A stretch of 64,000 nt of DNA from Paenibacillus sp. BK033 (GTDB lineage Bacteria > Bacillota > Bacilli > Paenibacillales > Paenibacillaceae), in contig NZ_SLVP01000001.1 in NCBI RefSeq assembly GCF_004345425.1, positions 620,001 to 684,000 of the forward strand, written 5' to 3'. This document shows, in pieces, positions 37,446 through 45,575 of this stretch. The notes under the pieces were generated by a model that made no database searches, was not told the DNA's origin, and worked only from the letters and a program-made list of their open reading frames with translations. The stretch's first letter is position 1; every line of letters starts with the position of its first letter. The position numbers were made by a program, and so were the translations under genes.

Positions 37446-37467
37446 TGGAGATAGTGCTTGTTACATT
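37439..37467 (+). promoter_or_regulatory. Sigma-A promoter of the nickel-pincer operon
   Basis: Perfect TTGACA at 37439-37444, 17-base spacer, TACATT at 37462-37467 (4 of 6). A palindrome lies 12 bases downstream of the -10. Confidence 0.6.
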
Positions 37468-37478
37468 GATAATACAAT

Positions 37479-37505
37479 TAATTTGTTCATTAAACAAACA
37501 AATTA
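37479..37505. promoter_or_regulatory. Probable ROK operator
   Basis: TAATTTGTT-N9-AACAAATTA, perfect 9-base arms, sitting around or just after the predicted transcription start. It resembles XylR-type operators (TTTGTT...AACAAA) bound by ROK repressors. The neighbouring ROK protein is the natural candidate. Confidence 0.65.
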
Positions 37506-37533
37506 TTAGAGCGATAAAAGGAGCGATGACAGG

Positions 37534-38802
37534 ATGGGTATTTTGCAGGATCTGGTCAAGGATATTCCGATTCCGCGCATGGCCAAGGTGAAAGTCAACT
37601 TCGACGATACAAAAATAGAGGATATCGCAAGCGAGCTGCTGCCGAAGCTCCGGCGGGAGCAAATTACAAGCCGCGTCAAACCGGGGATGGAGATTGCAAT
37701 CGCGGTGGGCAGCCGCGGACTTGACCGCCTGGTGGAGATTACGGCGGTTACCGTGAAGTTCCTGAAGGATGCCGGAGCGAAGCCTTTTATCGTTCCCAGC
37801 ATGGGAAGCCATGGCGGCGCGACGGCGGAAGGACAACGCGAGGTGCTGGCGCATCTGGGCGTAACGGAGGAAACGGCAGGCTGCGAGATTCGCTCCTCGA
37901 TGGAGGTCGTGCAGCTTGGCGAGCTTCCGAACGGCCTTCCCGTCTATTTGGATAAATTCGCCGCCGCGGCCGACGGCATTGTCGTGATTAACCGCGTGAA
38001 GCCGCATACGGCGTTTAGGGGTAATGTGGAAAGCGGTATCATGAAGATGATCAGCATCGGTCTAGGCAAGCAAAGAGGCGCCGAGGCGTGCCATCAGCTT
38101 GGCTTCAAATACATGGCGGAGAATGTCCCGGCTATGGCAAAGCTTATTATGGAGCAGAAGCCGGTGCTGTTTGGCGTAGCGTCGATCGAGAATGCTTTCG
38201 ATAAAGTACGGTTCATCGAAACGCTGACGCCGGATGAAATCGTAGAGCGGGAGCCGCAATTCCTTGCCCAAGCGAAAGAGCTGCTGCCTAAGCTTTTCTT
38301 CGACCAGCTTGACGTGCTCATTATTGACCAGATCGGCAAGAACATCAGCGGCGACGGCATGGATCCGAACATTACGGGCCGTTATCCGACGCCTTACGCC
38401 CACGGCGGGCCGGACGTGAACAAAATGGCGGTGCTTGACCTGACGCATCAGACGGAAGGCAACGCGAACGGCGTTGGAACGGCGGATTTCACAACGCAGC
38501 GTCTCGTAGACAAGATGGACCTTGAGAAGACGTATGCAAACGGTCTAACTTCGACGGTTGTGGCGCCAACCAAGATTGCCACGACGCTTCCGAATGACCG
38601 CGAGACGATTCAAGCATCGATCAAGACCTGCAATATTCTGCATTTTGACCAAGTGAAAATGGTACGAATCAAAAACACGCTGGAGATCGGCGAGATTGAA
38701 GTGTCGGAAGCTCTACTGGAATACGTGAAGCATCATCCGCGCATGGAAATTGTGAAGGATTTGTATGAGCTGGATTTCGATAAAGACGGGAACTTGTTCT
38801 AG
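37534..38802 (+). CDS. larA: LarA homologue, nickel-pincer-dependent racemase/epimerase
   Basis: 422 residues, usual for the LarA/DUF2088 family, which uses the nickel-pincer nucleotide to racemise or epimerise 2-hydroxy acids by hydride transfer. Candidate catalytic and cofactor residues: His93 (SMGSHGGAT), Lys156 and His158 (RVKPHTAF), Lys171/Lys179 (ESGIMKM, GLGK) and His187. The VKPHTAFRG/ESGIMKM form is that of LarA homologues rather than certain L. plantarum-like lactate racemase. Operon partners are an SDR dehydrogenase and a gluconokinase-type kinase, so the substrate is more likely a sugar acid (gluconate-like) than lactate. First gene after the TTGACA promoter and ROK palindrome. 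Confidence 0.88.
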   Translation: MGILQDLVKDIPIPRMAKVKVNFDDTKIEDIASELLPKLRREQITSRVKPGMEIAIAVGSRGLDRLVEITAVTVKFLKDAGAKPFIVPSMGSHGGATAEGQREVLAHLGVTEETAGCEIRSSMEVVQLGELPNGLPVYLDKFAAAADGIVVINRVKPHTAFRGNVESGIMKMISIGLGKQRGAEACHQLGFKYMAENVPAMAKLIMEQKPVLFGVASIENAFDKVRFIETLTPDEIVEREPQFLAQAKELLPKLFFDQLDVLIIDQIGKNISGDGMDPNITGRYPTPYAHGGPDVNKMAVLDLTHQTEGNANGVGTADFTTQRLVDKMDLEKTYANGLTSTVVAPTKIATTLPNDRETIQASIKTCNILHFDQVKMVRIKNTLEIGEIEVSEALLEYVKHHPRMEIVKDLYELDFDKDGNLF

Positions 38803-38828
38803 ATCATAGACATGGGGAGAGAAGAGAA

Positions 38829-39602
38829 ATGACGGCTAATCTATTTGATTTGACGGGGAAAACGGCGGTCGTAATCGGCGGCAACAGCGTACTGGGTTCT
38901 TCGATGGCAGCAGGTCTTGCCGCTCATGGCGCGCATGTTGCGATTGTCGGACGGAATCTCGAAAAGGCGCAGGATGTCGTGGACTCCATTATCAGCGATG
39001 GCGGCAGCGCGAAGGCGTTCCATGCGGATGTATTGTCGAAGGAATCGCTGCTTAAGGTGCAGTCGGAGATTGAAGCATGGAGAGGCGGTTGCGATATTCT
39101 GCTGAATGCTCCTGGCAAGAACAGCGCAACGCCATTCTTCGAGCTGGAAATGGAAGAGTATGACGACATCATGGACGTCAACCTGAAAGGAATCGTGCTC
39201 ACCTGCCAAATCTTCGCGAAGCGAATGATCGAGCAGCAGCGGACGGGCAGCATTATTAACATTTCCTCCGTATCCTCCACAACTCCGCTGTCCAGAGTGT
39301 TTACTTATTCGGTATCCAAGGCAGGGCTTAACAGCGTTACGCAGTTCCTTGCGCGCGAGTTCGCCGAGCAAGGCATCCGGGTGAATGCCATTATTCCGGG
39401 GTTCTTCCCGGCTGAACAGAACCGTAAAATATTAAGCGAGGAACGTGTTGCCTCGATTATGCGGCATACGCCGATGAACCGGTTCGGAACGCCGGAGGAG
39501 CTTCAAGGCGCAGCGGTATGGCTGGCTTCGGAGAAAGCATCGGGCTTCGTAACGGGAACCCTGATCCGCGTGGACGGCGGTTTCGGCAGCATGACGATCT
39601 AG
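38829..39602 (+). CDS. SDR-family oxidoreductase (mannonate-oxidoreductase-like)
   Basis: 257 residues. Rossmann start TGKTAVVIGGNSVLG, NAPGKN in place of NNAG, catalytic Ser in ISSVSS and YSVSK (Tyr and Lys), and IRVNAIIPGFFPAEQNRKIL, a stretch typical of YjmF/UxuB-type SDRs that interconvert keto-aldonates such as fructuronate and mannonate. Expected to oxidise or reduce a sugar acid with NAD(P). It starts 26 bases after the LarA homologue and precedes LarE, so it shares the operon. Exact substrate unknown. Confidence 0.88.
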   Translation: MTANLFDLTGKTAVVIGGNSVLGSSMAAGLAAHGAHVAIVGRNLEKAQDVVDSIISDGGSAKAFHADVLSKESLLKVQSEIEAWRGGCDILLNAPGKNSATPFFELEMEEYDDIMDVNLKGIVLTCQIFAKRMIEQQRTGSIINISSVSSTTPLSRVFTYSVSKAGLNSVTQFLAREFAEQGIRVNAIIPGFFPAEQNRKILSEERVASIMRHTPMNRFGTPEELQGAAVWLASEKASGFVTGTLIRVDGGFGSMTI

Positions 39603-39616
39603 AGAGGGGAATGGAA

Positions 39617-40420
39617 GTGCCGACTGAAAAATATGTTGCCCTGCAGGACATCCTTCGCGAGATGGGATCGGTTGTGGTTGCTTTTTCCGGAGGGGTGGAC
39701 AGCACCTTTCTGTTAAAAGCGGCGGTTGAGACGCTTGGGACCGGGAACGTGCTTGCCGTTACGGCCGACTCGGAGACTTATCCGTCCAGCGAGCTGGAAG
39801 AGGCCAAGAGGCTGGCGAAGCAAATCGGCGTTCAGCATGAGGTCGTTTCGACTTCGGAGCTCGCCATTCCCGGATATGCGGAGAACAATAAGAACCGTTG
39901 TTATTTTTGCAAAAGCAGCTTGTTTGATCACCTGTTCCCGCTGCTGGAAGAGCGTTCCTTCGCCAATCTGGTGTACGGCGTAATCGCGGATGACAAGAAT
40001 GAGCACCGTCCCGGCATGCAGGCGGCCAAGGAAAGAGGCGTTAGAGGCCCGCTGCTGGAGGCGGATTTATATAAACAGGAAATCCGGGAGCTGTCGAAGG
40101 CTTTTGGCCTGCCGACATGGGATAAGCCTTCCTTTGCCTGCTTGTCCTCAAGGATTGCTTACGGCGAGAGAATTACGAACGAGAAGCTGCTGAAGGTGGA
40201 GCGCGCGGAGGCTTACTTGAAATCGCTCCGTATTCGCCAAGTTCGCGTGCGTACTCACGACGAGATTGCTAGAATAGAGGTAGAGCCTGGCGATATGCCG
40301 CTTGTCCTCGCTCATCACGAGGCAATCGTAGAGCAGCTTCAAGCCTTTGGTTATAAATACGTAACCCTTGACCTGCTCGGATACCGGAGCGGCAGCATGA
40401 ATCGATCGCTTCATCTATAA
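39617..40420 (+). CDS. larE: LarE, ATP-dependent sacrificial sulfur transferase
   Basis: About 267 residues. PP-loop SGGVDST at 24-30, zinc-like NRCYFCKSSLF, and the donor cysteine Cys175 in FACLSSRI, matching the known sacrificial Cys176 of L. plantarum LarE. It activates the nicotinic-acid-derived precursor with ATP and gives up its cysteine sulfur to make the pincer thiocarboxylates. ATG 39611 is only one base from GAGGGG, so GTG 39617 (7-base spacing) is the better start; the frame upstream overlaps the SDR gene and is not used. Confidence 0.93.
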   Translation: MPTEKYVALQDILREMGSVVVAFSGGVDSTFLLKAAVETLGTGNVLAVTADSETYPSSELEEAKRLAKQIGVQHEVVSTSELAIPGYAENNKNRCYFCKSSLFDHLFPLLEERSFANLVYGVIADDKNEHRPGMQAAKERGVRGPLLEADLYKQEIRELSKAFGLPTWDKPSFACLSSRIAYGERITNEKLLKVERAEAYLKSLRIRQVRVRTHDEIARIEVEPGDMPLVLAHHEAIVEQLQAFGYKYVTLDLLGYRSGSMNRSLHL

Positions 40421-40467
40421 TCGGACCAAAAGCCGTTTACGCTTGGGGAAAAGGAAGGTTTATCGGA

Positions 40468-41937
40468 ATGTCAAATTACGTCATTGGGCTTGATCTGGGC
40501 ACAACCAGCGCCAAAGCCTGTGTTTTTAACCGCGTGGGCCATCTGGTTGCGGAGTCGGAGGAGCTTATTCACTCCGAATACCCGCAGGTAGGCTATGTTC
40601 AGCAGGACGCGGAAGCGATTGAACGTTCGGCCGTTCTCGCTGTACGCTATGCGATTCAAAAAGCGGGAATCGGGAAGGACGACGTTGCCGTCCTCGGATT
40701 TTCCGCGGCTATGCATTCTCTTGTGCCGGTAGGGTGGGATGGTAAGCCGTTATCTCCTGCCTTGATCTGGTCGGACGGAAGAGGTACGGATCAGGCGGAA
40801 CGCCTGACAGAGGAAGAGCGTCAGCGTTACTATGCAAGGACGGGTACGCCAATCCATCCGATGTCGCCCTTTCTGAAGCTGTTATGGATGAAGGACGCCG
40901 GCTACGAGCCGTACCATCAAGCAGCCTTCTTTATGTCGATTAAGGAATATCTGATTTATTGCTGGTTTGGCAAGCGGGTCATCGACTATTCGATGGCATC
41001 GGCTACCGGATTGTTTAACCCGCATACGCGCGAGTGGGATGGGGAAATGCTGGATTTGGTCGGTATTCGGGCAAGCCAGCTATCCGAGATTGTTGCTCCT
41101 ACGACCCTTTTAGGTGCGATAAACCCTGATATTGCAGAAGAAATGGGAATCGCTCCGGAGCTGCCCGTGGCCATTGGCGCCGCGGACGGCCAGCTGGCCA
41201 ATCTGGGGATTGGCGCGCTGCTGCCCGGGGAGGTTGCCGTATCGGTCGGGACAAGCGGAGCAATCCGTCAGGTAACCCATGAGGCGAAAGTCAGCAGCCG
41301 TGGCGAGACGTTCTGCTATTCGTTTACCGAGGATTCCTATATTATCGGCGGACCTACGAACAATGGCGGCATCGCGCTGCAATGGCTGAAGCAGCTTTTG
41401 AATGATCAAGGCAGCTACGAGAGCTTCCTCGCGGAGGCGGATAAGTCCGCTCCCGGTGCCGAAGGCCTGCTGTTCCTCCCGTATATTAACGGGGAGAGAG
41501 CGCCGCTCTGGAATCCGCGGGCAAGAGGCAATTTTTACGGCATGACCGTTGCCCATACGAAGGCGCATTATGTCCGCGCCGTGCTGGAAGGCATTACGTT
41601 TAATCTGTATCAGATTGGACGGGCTTTGGAGCAGCTTGCCGGACCTTCCCGGAAAATTTACGTCAACGGGGGCTTGGCGCGTTCGCCGTTTTGGCTGCAA
41701 ATGATGGCGGATATTTTCGAAGCGGAGATTTACGTTTCGGAGAACCACCACAGTGCGGCTTGGGGAGCCGCCTGGATTGGGCTGGTCGCTATCGGGGAAG
41801 AAAAGGATCTGGCTTCAATCAAGTCTAATATCCCGATGGGGGAAGCGGTGCATCCGAATTCCGGGAACAGCAAGGCGTATAAAGCCATTTATGATCGCTA
41901 CGAGAAATTGGCAGCTAGTATTGCAGCATTGTTCTAA
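40468..41937 (+). CDS. FGGY-family sugar-acid kinase (gluconokinase-like)
   Basis: 489 residues. N-terminal FGGY domain with GLDLGTTSAKACVFN (phosphate-binding loop), SWSDGRG-type active-site segment LIWSDGRGTDQA, and a C-terminal domain with SVGTSGAIRQ and YVNGGLARSPFW. Closest in layout to GntK-type gluconokinases of Bacillota; phosphorylates a sugar acid with ATP. Inserted between larE and larB, which ties the pincer enzyme to sugar-acid catabolism. AAGGAAGG precedes the ATG. Confidence 0.9.
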   Translation: MSNYVIGLDLGTTSAKACVFNRVGHLVAESEELIHSEYPQVGYVQQDAEAIERSAVLAVRYAIQKAGIGKDDVAVLGFSAAMHSLVPVGWDGKPLSPALIWSDGRGTDQAERLTEEERQRYYARTGTPIHPMSPFLKLLWMKDAGYEPYHQAAFFMSIKEYLIYCWFGKRVIDYSMASATGLFNPHTREWDGEMLDLVGIRASQLSEIVAPTTLLGAINPDIAEEMGIAPELPVAIGAADGQLANLGIGALLPGEVAVSVGTSGAIRQVTHEAKVSSRGETFCYSFTEDSYIIGGPTNNGGIALQWLKQLLNDQGSYESFLAEADKSAPGAEGLLFLPYINGERAPLWNPRARGNFYGMTVAHTKAHYVRAVLEGITFNLYQIGRALEQLAGPSRKIYVNGGLARSPFWLQMMADIFEAEIYVSENHHSAAWGAAWIGLVAIGEEKDLASIKSNIPMGEAVHPNSGNSKAYKAIYDRYEKLAASIAALF

Positions 41938-41966
41938 AGATCCGAAAAGGCTTAAGAGGTGAATAC

Positions 41967-42725
41967 ATGCTAGAAGAGGTGCTAAGACAGGTACAGAACG
42001 GCGGGCTTAGCGTAGAGGATGCAGCCAAGCAGCTGGCGACATTCGAGAATCTGGGCTTTGCGAAGGTGGACCATCACCGGAAAAAACGCCAGGGCTTCCC
42101 TGAAATCATCTATGGGGAAGGCAAGTCGGCGGAGCAAATCATCGGGATTGCGAAAGCTTTGCAGACGCAAAATCATGAGGTTCTTATTACTCGCGTGTCT
42201 CGGGAAAAGGCGGATCAGATTCGGATCGAATGCTCCGATTATCAATACGATCCCGTAGCGAAACTTCTGTTCTGGAAGCATGCGGATAATCAAGAGAGCA
42301 AGCTGAACGGGTTTGTTGCGGTTGTGGCGGCCGGCACTTCGGATCTGGGCGTTGCCGAAGAAGCGGCTGTAACGGCTGAAGTTCTGGGAAGCCGCGTACG
42401 CCGCTTCTACGATGTTGGGGTTGCGGGCATTCACCGCCTGCTGCATCATGCGGAAGAGATTCAGCAAGCCGCCGTTTCCGTCGTGGTAGCCGGAATGGAA
42501 GGGGCGCTGCCAAGCGTTGTGGGCGGCCTTGTCGCCCATCCGGTTATTGCGGTGCCGACCAGCGTGGGCTACGGCGCTAGCTTCAACGGACTGTCGGCAC
42601 TTCTCACCATGCTGAATTCATGCGCCTCCGGCATCAGCGTAGTCAACATCGACAACGGATTTGGCGGCGGATACAACGCCGCGCTTATCCATCAGCTTAT
42701 AAACAAAGGAGCCGCTGGCCTATGA
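41967..42725 (+). CDS. larB: LarB, pyridinium-3,5-biscarboxylate synthase
   Basis: 252 residues. C-terminal half resembles PurE-type AIR carboxylases (VVAAGTSDLGVAEEAAVTAE, VVAGMEGALPSVVGGL, VPTSVGYGASFNGL). LarB carboxylates and hydrolyses nicotinic acid adenine dinucleotide, the first step of pincer synthesis. AAGAGGTG precedes the ATG. Its stop overlaps the larC start as ATGA, so the two are coupled. Confidence 0.95.
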   Translation: MLEEVLRQVQNGGLSVEDAAKQLATFENLGFAKVDHHRKKRQGFPEIIYGEGKSAEQIIGIAKALQTQNHEVLITRVSREKADQIRIECSDYQYDPVAKLLFWKHADNQESKLNGFVAVVAAGTSDLGVAEEAAVTAEVLGSRVRRFYDVGVAGIHRLLHHAEEIQQAAVSVVVAGMEGALPSVVGGLVAHPVIAVPTSVGYGASFNGLSALLTMLNSCASGISVVNIDNGFGGGYNAALIHQLINKGAAGL

Positions 42726-43678
42726 AAACCTTGTATATCGATTGCTTCTCCGGCATTAGCGGAGATATGTTTATCGGCGCTCTCCTGGATGCGGGAGGCG
42801 ACGCCGCTCATCTGCAGGCAGAGCTGAAAAAGCTTCAGATCAGCGACGAATACGACCTCATCTGGAAGCATGTGATGAAGAACGGCATCAAGGCTTTGAA
42901 GTTTGATGTCGAGCTGAAGCATGAGGGCCATGCGCACAGCCATGGTCATGAGCATCATCATGGGCACAGCCACGAGCACGATCATGATCATCATGACCAC
43001 GATCACGGGCATCATCATGATCATGACCACCAACATGACCACGAGCACCAGCATGACCATCACCATCATTCGCATAGTCATGATCACAACCATGGCTACA
43101 GCCATTCGCACGATCACGAGCATCATCACGGCCGCAGCCATTCGCATGATCATGGCCATCACCACCATGATCATCGGGCGTATAAAGACATTGTCCAGCT
43201 GATCGAAAAGTCCGACTTGACGGACGCGGTTAAGCAGACCGCGCTTCAAATCTTCAAGAAGATTGGCGAGGCCGAAGGGAAGATTCATGGCTTGCCGCTG
43301 GAACGGGTTCATTTTCACGAGGTAGGCGCCGTAGATTCCATCGTGGATATTGTCGGTGCGGCGATTCTGCTACACCAGCTGCAGATTACAACGGTGAAAT
43401 GCGCGCCCGTACCGGTAGGAGTCGGCAAAATCCGGATCGATCACGGCATTTATCCGGTGCCGGCGCCGGCAACGCTCGAAATGCTTAAGGGCATTCCGCT
43501 CGAGCAGTCGACGATCCGCGCGGAACTTACTACGCCAACCGGCGCCGCTATCGCAGCGGTGCTTGCCGAGAGCTTTGGCCCCATGCCATCGTTCAAGGTG
43601 GAGGCGATCGGATACGGAGCTGGGACAAAGACGTTCCCGGAACATCCGAATGTGCTGCGCGTTGTCATTGGCGATTAG
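42722..43678 (+). CDS. larC: LarC1, N-terminal part of nickel insertase, with a long His-rich insert
   Basis: 318 residues. Starts TLYIDCFSGISGDMFIGALLDAG, the LarC signature. Residues about 66-152 are a His/Asp/Glu/Ser-only stretch with about 47 histidines, far longer than in many homologues, and fit nickel storage or delivery. After it come the conserved VHFHEVGAVDSIVDIVG and LTTPTGAAI. LarC inserts nickel into the pincer using CTP. The stop codon TAG at 43676-43678 separates it from LarC2 in the same frame, with a second in-frame TAG 9 bases later. Frame open upstream of the ATG overlaps larB and is not used. Confidence 0.93.
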   Translation: MKTLYIDCFSGISGDMFIGALLDAGGDAAHLQAELKKLQISDEYDLIWKHVMKNGIKALKFDVELKHEGHAHSHGHEHHHGHSHEHDHDHHDHDHGHHHDHDHQHDHEHQHDHHHHSHSHDHNHGYSHSHDHEHHHGRSHSHDHGHHHHDHRAYKDIVQLIEKSDLTDAVKQTALQIFKKIGEAEGKIHGLPLERVHFHEVGAVDSIVDIVGAAILLHQLQITTVKCAPVPVGVGKIRIDHGIYPVPAPATLEMLKGIPLEQSTIRAELTTPTGAAIAAVLAESFGPMPSFKVEAIGYGAGTKTFPEHPNVLRVVIGD

Positions 43679-43702
43679 CTGCAGGGATAGGAGTCGGGAG
43701 TC

Positions 43703-44167
43703 ATGTTAAATCAGCCGGCATATGAGCATGAAGACAGCGGAATGGTCAAGCTCGAAGTGAACCTGGACGATATTTCGGGCGAGTGGCTCGGGTACGTGAT
43801 GGACTTGCTGTTTGAGGCGGGCGCCAATGATGTATTCTATACCCCGATCTATATGAAGAAGAACAGACCGGGAACGATGCTTCAGCTTTTATGCGCGCAG
43901 GACAAAGTAGAGGCGATGAAAGCGATCTTGTTCCGCGAGACAACCACGCTTGGCATCCGCTATTATCCGCTGACCGTTCACCGGCTGGAGCGGGTGTTTG
44001 AAACCGTCCATACGGAATGGGGGCCAGTCACGGTCAAGAAAGGCTTGTATAACGGAGAAGTAGTCCAATGGGCACCGGAATACGAGGATTGCAAAAAAAT
44101 CGCAAGCACGCTTGGCATCCCTCTTAAACAGGTTTATGATAGAGTTCGGATGGAACAAAATGGTTAA
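43703..44167 (+). CDS. larC2: LarC2, C-terminal part of nickel insertase
   Basis: 154 residues: LEVNLDDISGEWLGYVMDLLFE, DVFYTPIYMKKNRPG and LKQVYDRV are LarC C-terminal hallmarks, which bind CTP and help form the active site. It has its own AGGAG-type site and ATG, 24 bases after the LarC1 stop and in the same frame. In L. plantarum the parts are joined by a programmed frameshift; here re-initiation of two subunits is simpler. The parts likely assemble. Confidence 0.92.
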   Translation: MLNQPAYEHEDSGMVKLEVNLDDISGEWLGYVMDLLFEAGANDVFYTPIYMKKNRPGTMLQLLCAQDKVEAMKAILFRETTTLGIRYYPLTVHRLERVFETVHTEWGPVTVKKGLYNGEVVQWAPEYEDCKKIASTLGIPLKQVYDRVRMEQNG

Positions 44168-44200
44168 ATAGAAAAAGAGAGACGGTTGGGAGGCTGTATT

Positions 44201-44848
44201 GTGGTGGGGAGTTTAATAACGGTTTTGCTGCTTGGTCTGGTGCTTGGCATCAAGCATTCCATTGAACCCGACCATATTATCGCGGTGTCAACGATGGTAA
44301 GCAATCAAAAAAAGCTGTGGCGGTCTACGTTAACGGGGATTTTCTGGGGCATCGGCCATACCAGCACCTTGTTTATCGTAGGAATGGTGCTTGTCCTGCT
44401 AAAGGGAGAGCTTCCGGAAGTGTGGGCGATGTCGCTGGAGTTTCTGGTAGGGATTATGCTCGTTTACTTGGGATATAAAAACGTCGTATCGGTAAAGCGC
44501 GCTTACCAGCATTCCCATCAGCACGACAAGTCCTCCCTCATCAAAGTAACGGTCATCGGATTTATTCATGGCTTGGCCGGCAGCGCCGCTATGGTTATTC
44601 TGACCCTGTCGACGGTAGAATCGGTATGGGAATGCGCGATGTACATTCTGGTATTCGGCATCGGAACGATTACGGGCATGCTGATTTTCACAACGATTTT
44701 GGGCATTCCGTTTGTATATAGCAAGACAAGCGTCAAATGGAACCGCGGTTTGATGCAGGCCGCGGGCACGGTGAGCTTTTTGTTCGGCCTTTATTATATG
44801 TACAACCTTGGGATTACGGAAGGACTATTTAAATTGTGGGTGAAATAG
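44201..44848 (+). CDS. Nickel permease (UreH/NiCoT-like)
   Basis: 215 residues, about six membrane segments. The first carries KHSIEPDHIIAVS, an HX4DH nickel-binding signature, and WGIGHTSTLF and FIHGLAGSAAM are family-conserved. A cytosolic loop HSHQHDK adds histidines. Imports nickel for the pincer cofactor. GGGAGG at 44188-44193 favours the GTG at 44201 (7-base spacing) over the upstream TTG. Last gene of the operon, followed by a strong terminator. Confidence 0.9.
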   Translation: MVGSLITVLLLGLVLGIKHSIEPDHIIAVSTMVSNQKKLWRSTLTGIFWGIGHTSTLFIVGMVLVLLKGELPEVWAMSLEFLVGIMLVYLGYKNVVSVKRAYQHSHQHDKSSLIKVTVIGFIHGLAGSAAMVILTLSTVESVWECAMYILVFGIGTITGMLIFTTILGIPFVYSKTSVKWNRGLMQAAGTVSFLFGLYYMYNLGITEGLFKLWVK

Positions 44849-44863
44849 CAGCTTCCTGAAGAC

Positions 44864-44912
44864 AACGGGAATAGATCGCATGGTAAACCATGGTGACTAT
44901 TCCCGTTTTTTA
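44864..44912 (+). terminator. Terminator ending the nickel-pincer operon
   Basis: AACGGGAATAG and CTATTCCCGTT arms enclosing an inner ATGG/CCAT stem, then a T run. Separates the metabolic locus from the tail cluster. Confidence 0.92.
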
Positions 44913-44928
44913 TAGTTCAAAGGAACTG

Positions 44929-44956
44929 TTCACAAAACAGAAAATTTTGGTAAAAT
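44929..44956 (+). promoter_or_regulatory. Candidate promoter of the tail-cluster regulator
   Basis: TTCACA at 44929-44934, 16 bases, TAAAAT at 44951-44956. It lies about 80 bases before the small regulator gene. Confidence 0.45.
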
Positions 44957-45035
44957 AGGTATTACCTTTAAATGGAGGGTGATGTTCAGCTAGGTAATCT
45001 AGGTTATTTTGATTCTGATGGAGGAATGTAATAGC

Positions 45036-45380
45036 ATGCTGCTTGAGGCCCATGTAGAGGTGACGGACTCCGATCGCCGGATGGTGAAGCAGCTGCTGAA
45101 AGCTTACCCGTCAATGAAAGCGGTAGTCGATATTTCCGAGTGGGATCATAGGGTTGACCAAATTGCTGAATATGCCGGAAAATGCAAAGCGATCGAACGG
45201 GCGCTGGAGGCGCTGCCTTATGAGGGGAAGGAAATTTTGACCCGATGTTTTTTTGAGCAGAAGAAGGATAAATACATATACGAATTTGTGCTGAAGATAC
45301 CAAAGAGCACTTACGATGTTTACAAGTCGAGAGCCATACATACGATATCTTCCATCTTAAAAGCAGCCAATATGATCTGA
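45036..45380 (+). CDS. Small ArpU/sigma-region-4-like phage regulator
   Basis: 114 residues. C-terminal half (ALPYEGKEILTRCFFEQ then KYIYEFVLKIPKSTYDVYKSRAI) has the layout of sigma-70 region 4 or ArpU-type late activators: a short helix, then a helix-turn-helix with STYDVYK in the recognition helix. No other domain. GGAGG at 45020-45024 fits the ATG at 45036; ATG 45018 is also in frame. It precedes the tail genes, has its own promoter and terminator, and is a candidate switch for them. Family assignment is from pattern only. Confidence 0.65.
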   Translation: MLLEAHVEVTDSDRRMVKQLLKAYPSMKAVVDISEWDHRVDQIAEYAGKCKAIERALEALPYEGKEILTRCFFEQKKDKYIYEFVLKIPKSTYDVYKSRAIHTISSILKAANMI

Positions 45381-45398
45381 CAGACGATACGAAAACAG

Positions 45399-45423
45399 AA
45401 GCTTCCTGCGGGAGGCTTTTTTT
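45399..45423 (+). terminator. Terminator between regulator and tail operon
   Basis: AGCTTCC and GGAGGCT arms (one G-T pair), loop TGCG, then seven T. The tail operon must therefore have its own start; no clear sigma-A promoter was found in 45424-45575, consistent with an activator-dependent one. Confidence 0.8.
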
Positions 45424-45575
45424 GTTGTCCGGAGAGGCGTTTCGCTTAGCTTTAGTCAAAAACTAGGCATTTCTTAAGCCATTTTCATACAGAACTCATA
45501 CAGGGCATGTACCGAAAATAAGCTCTGCTCAGCTTACACTGAAACAGATTACGTTCATGAAGGGGCTGGTCGATT

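Noticed and set aside
42692-43318. Antisense Met/Val-rich 208-codon frame over the LarC1 His tract
   Set aside because: CAT/CAC repeats read as ATG/GTG on the other strand; composition artefact.
43640-43730. Programmed frameshift joining LarC1 and LarC2
   Set aside because: The two parts are in the same frame with two TAG codons between them, so a frameshift cannot join them.
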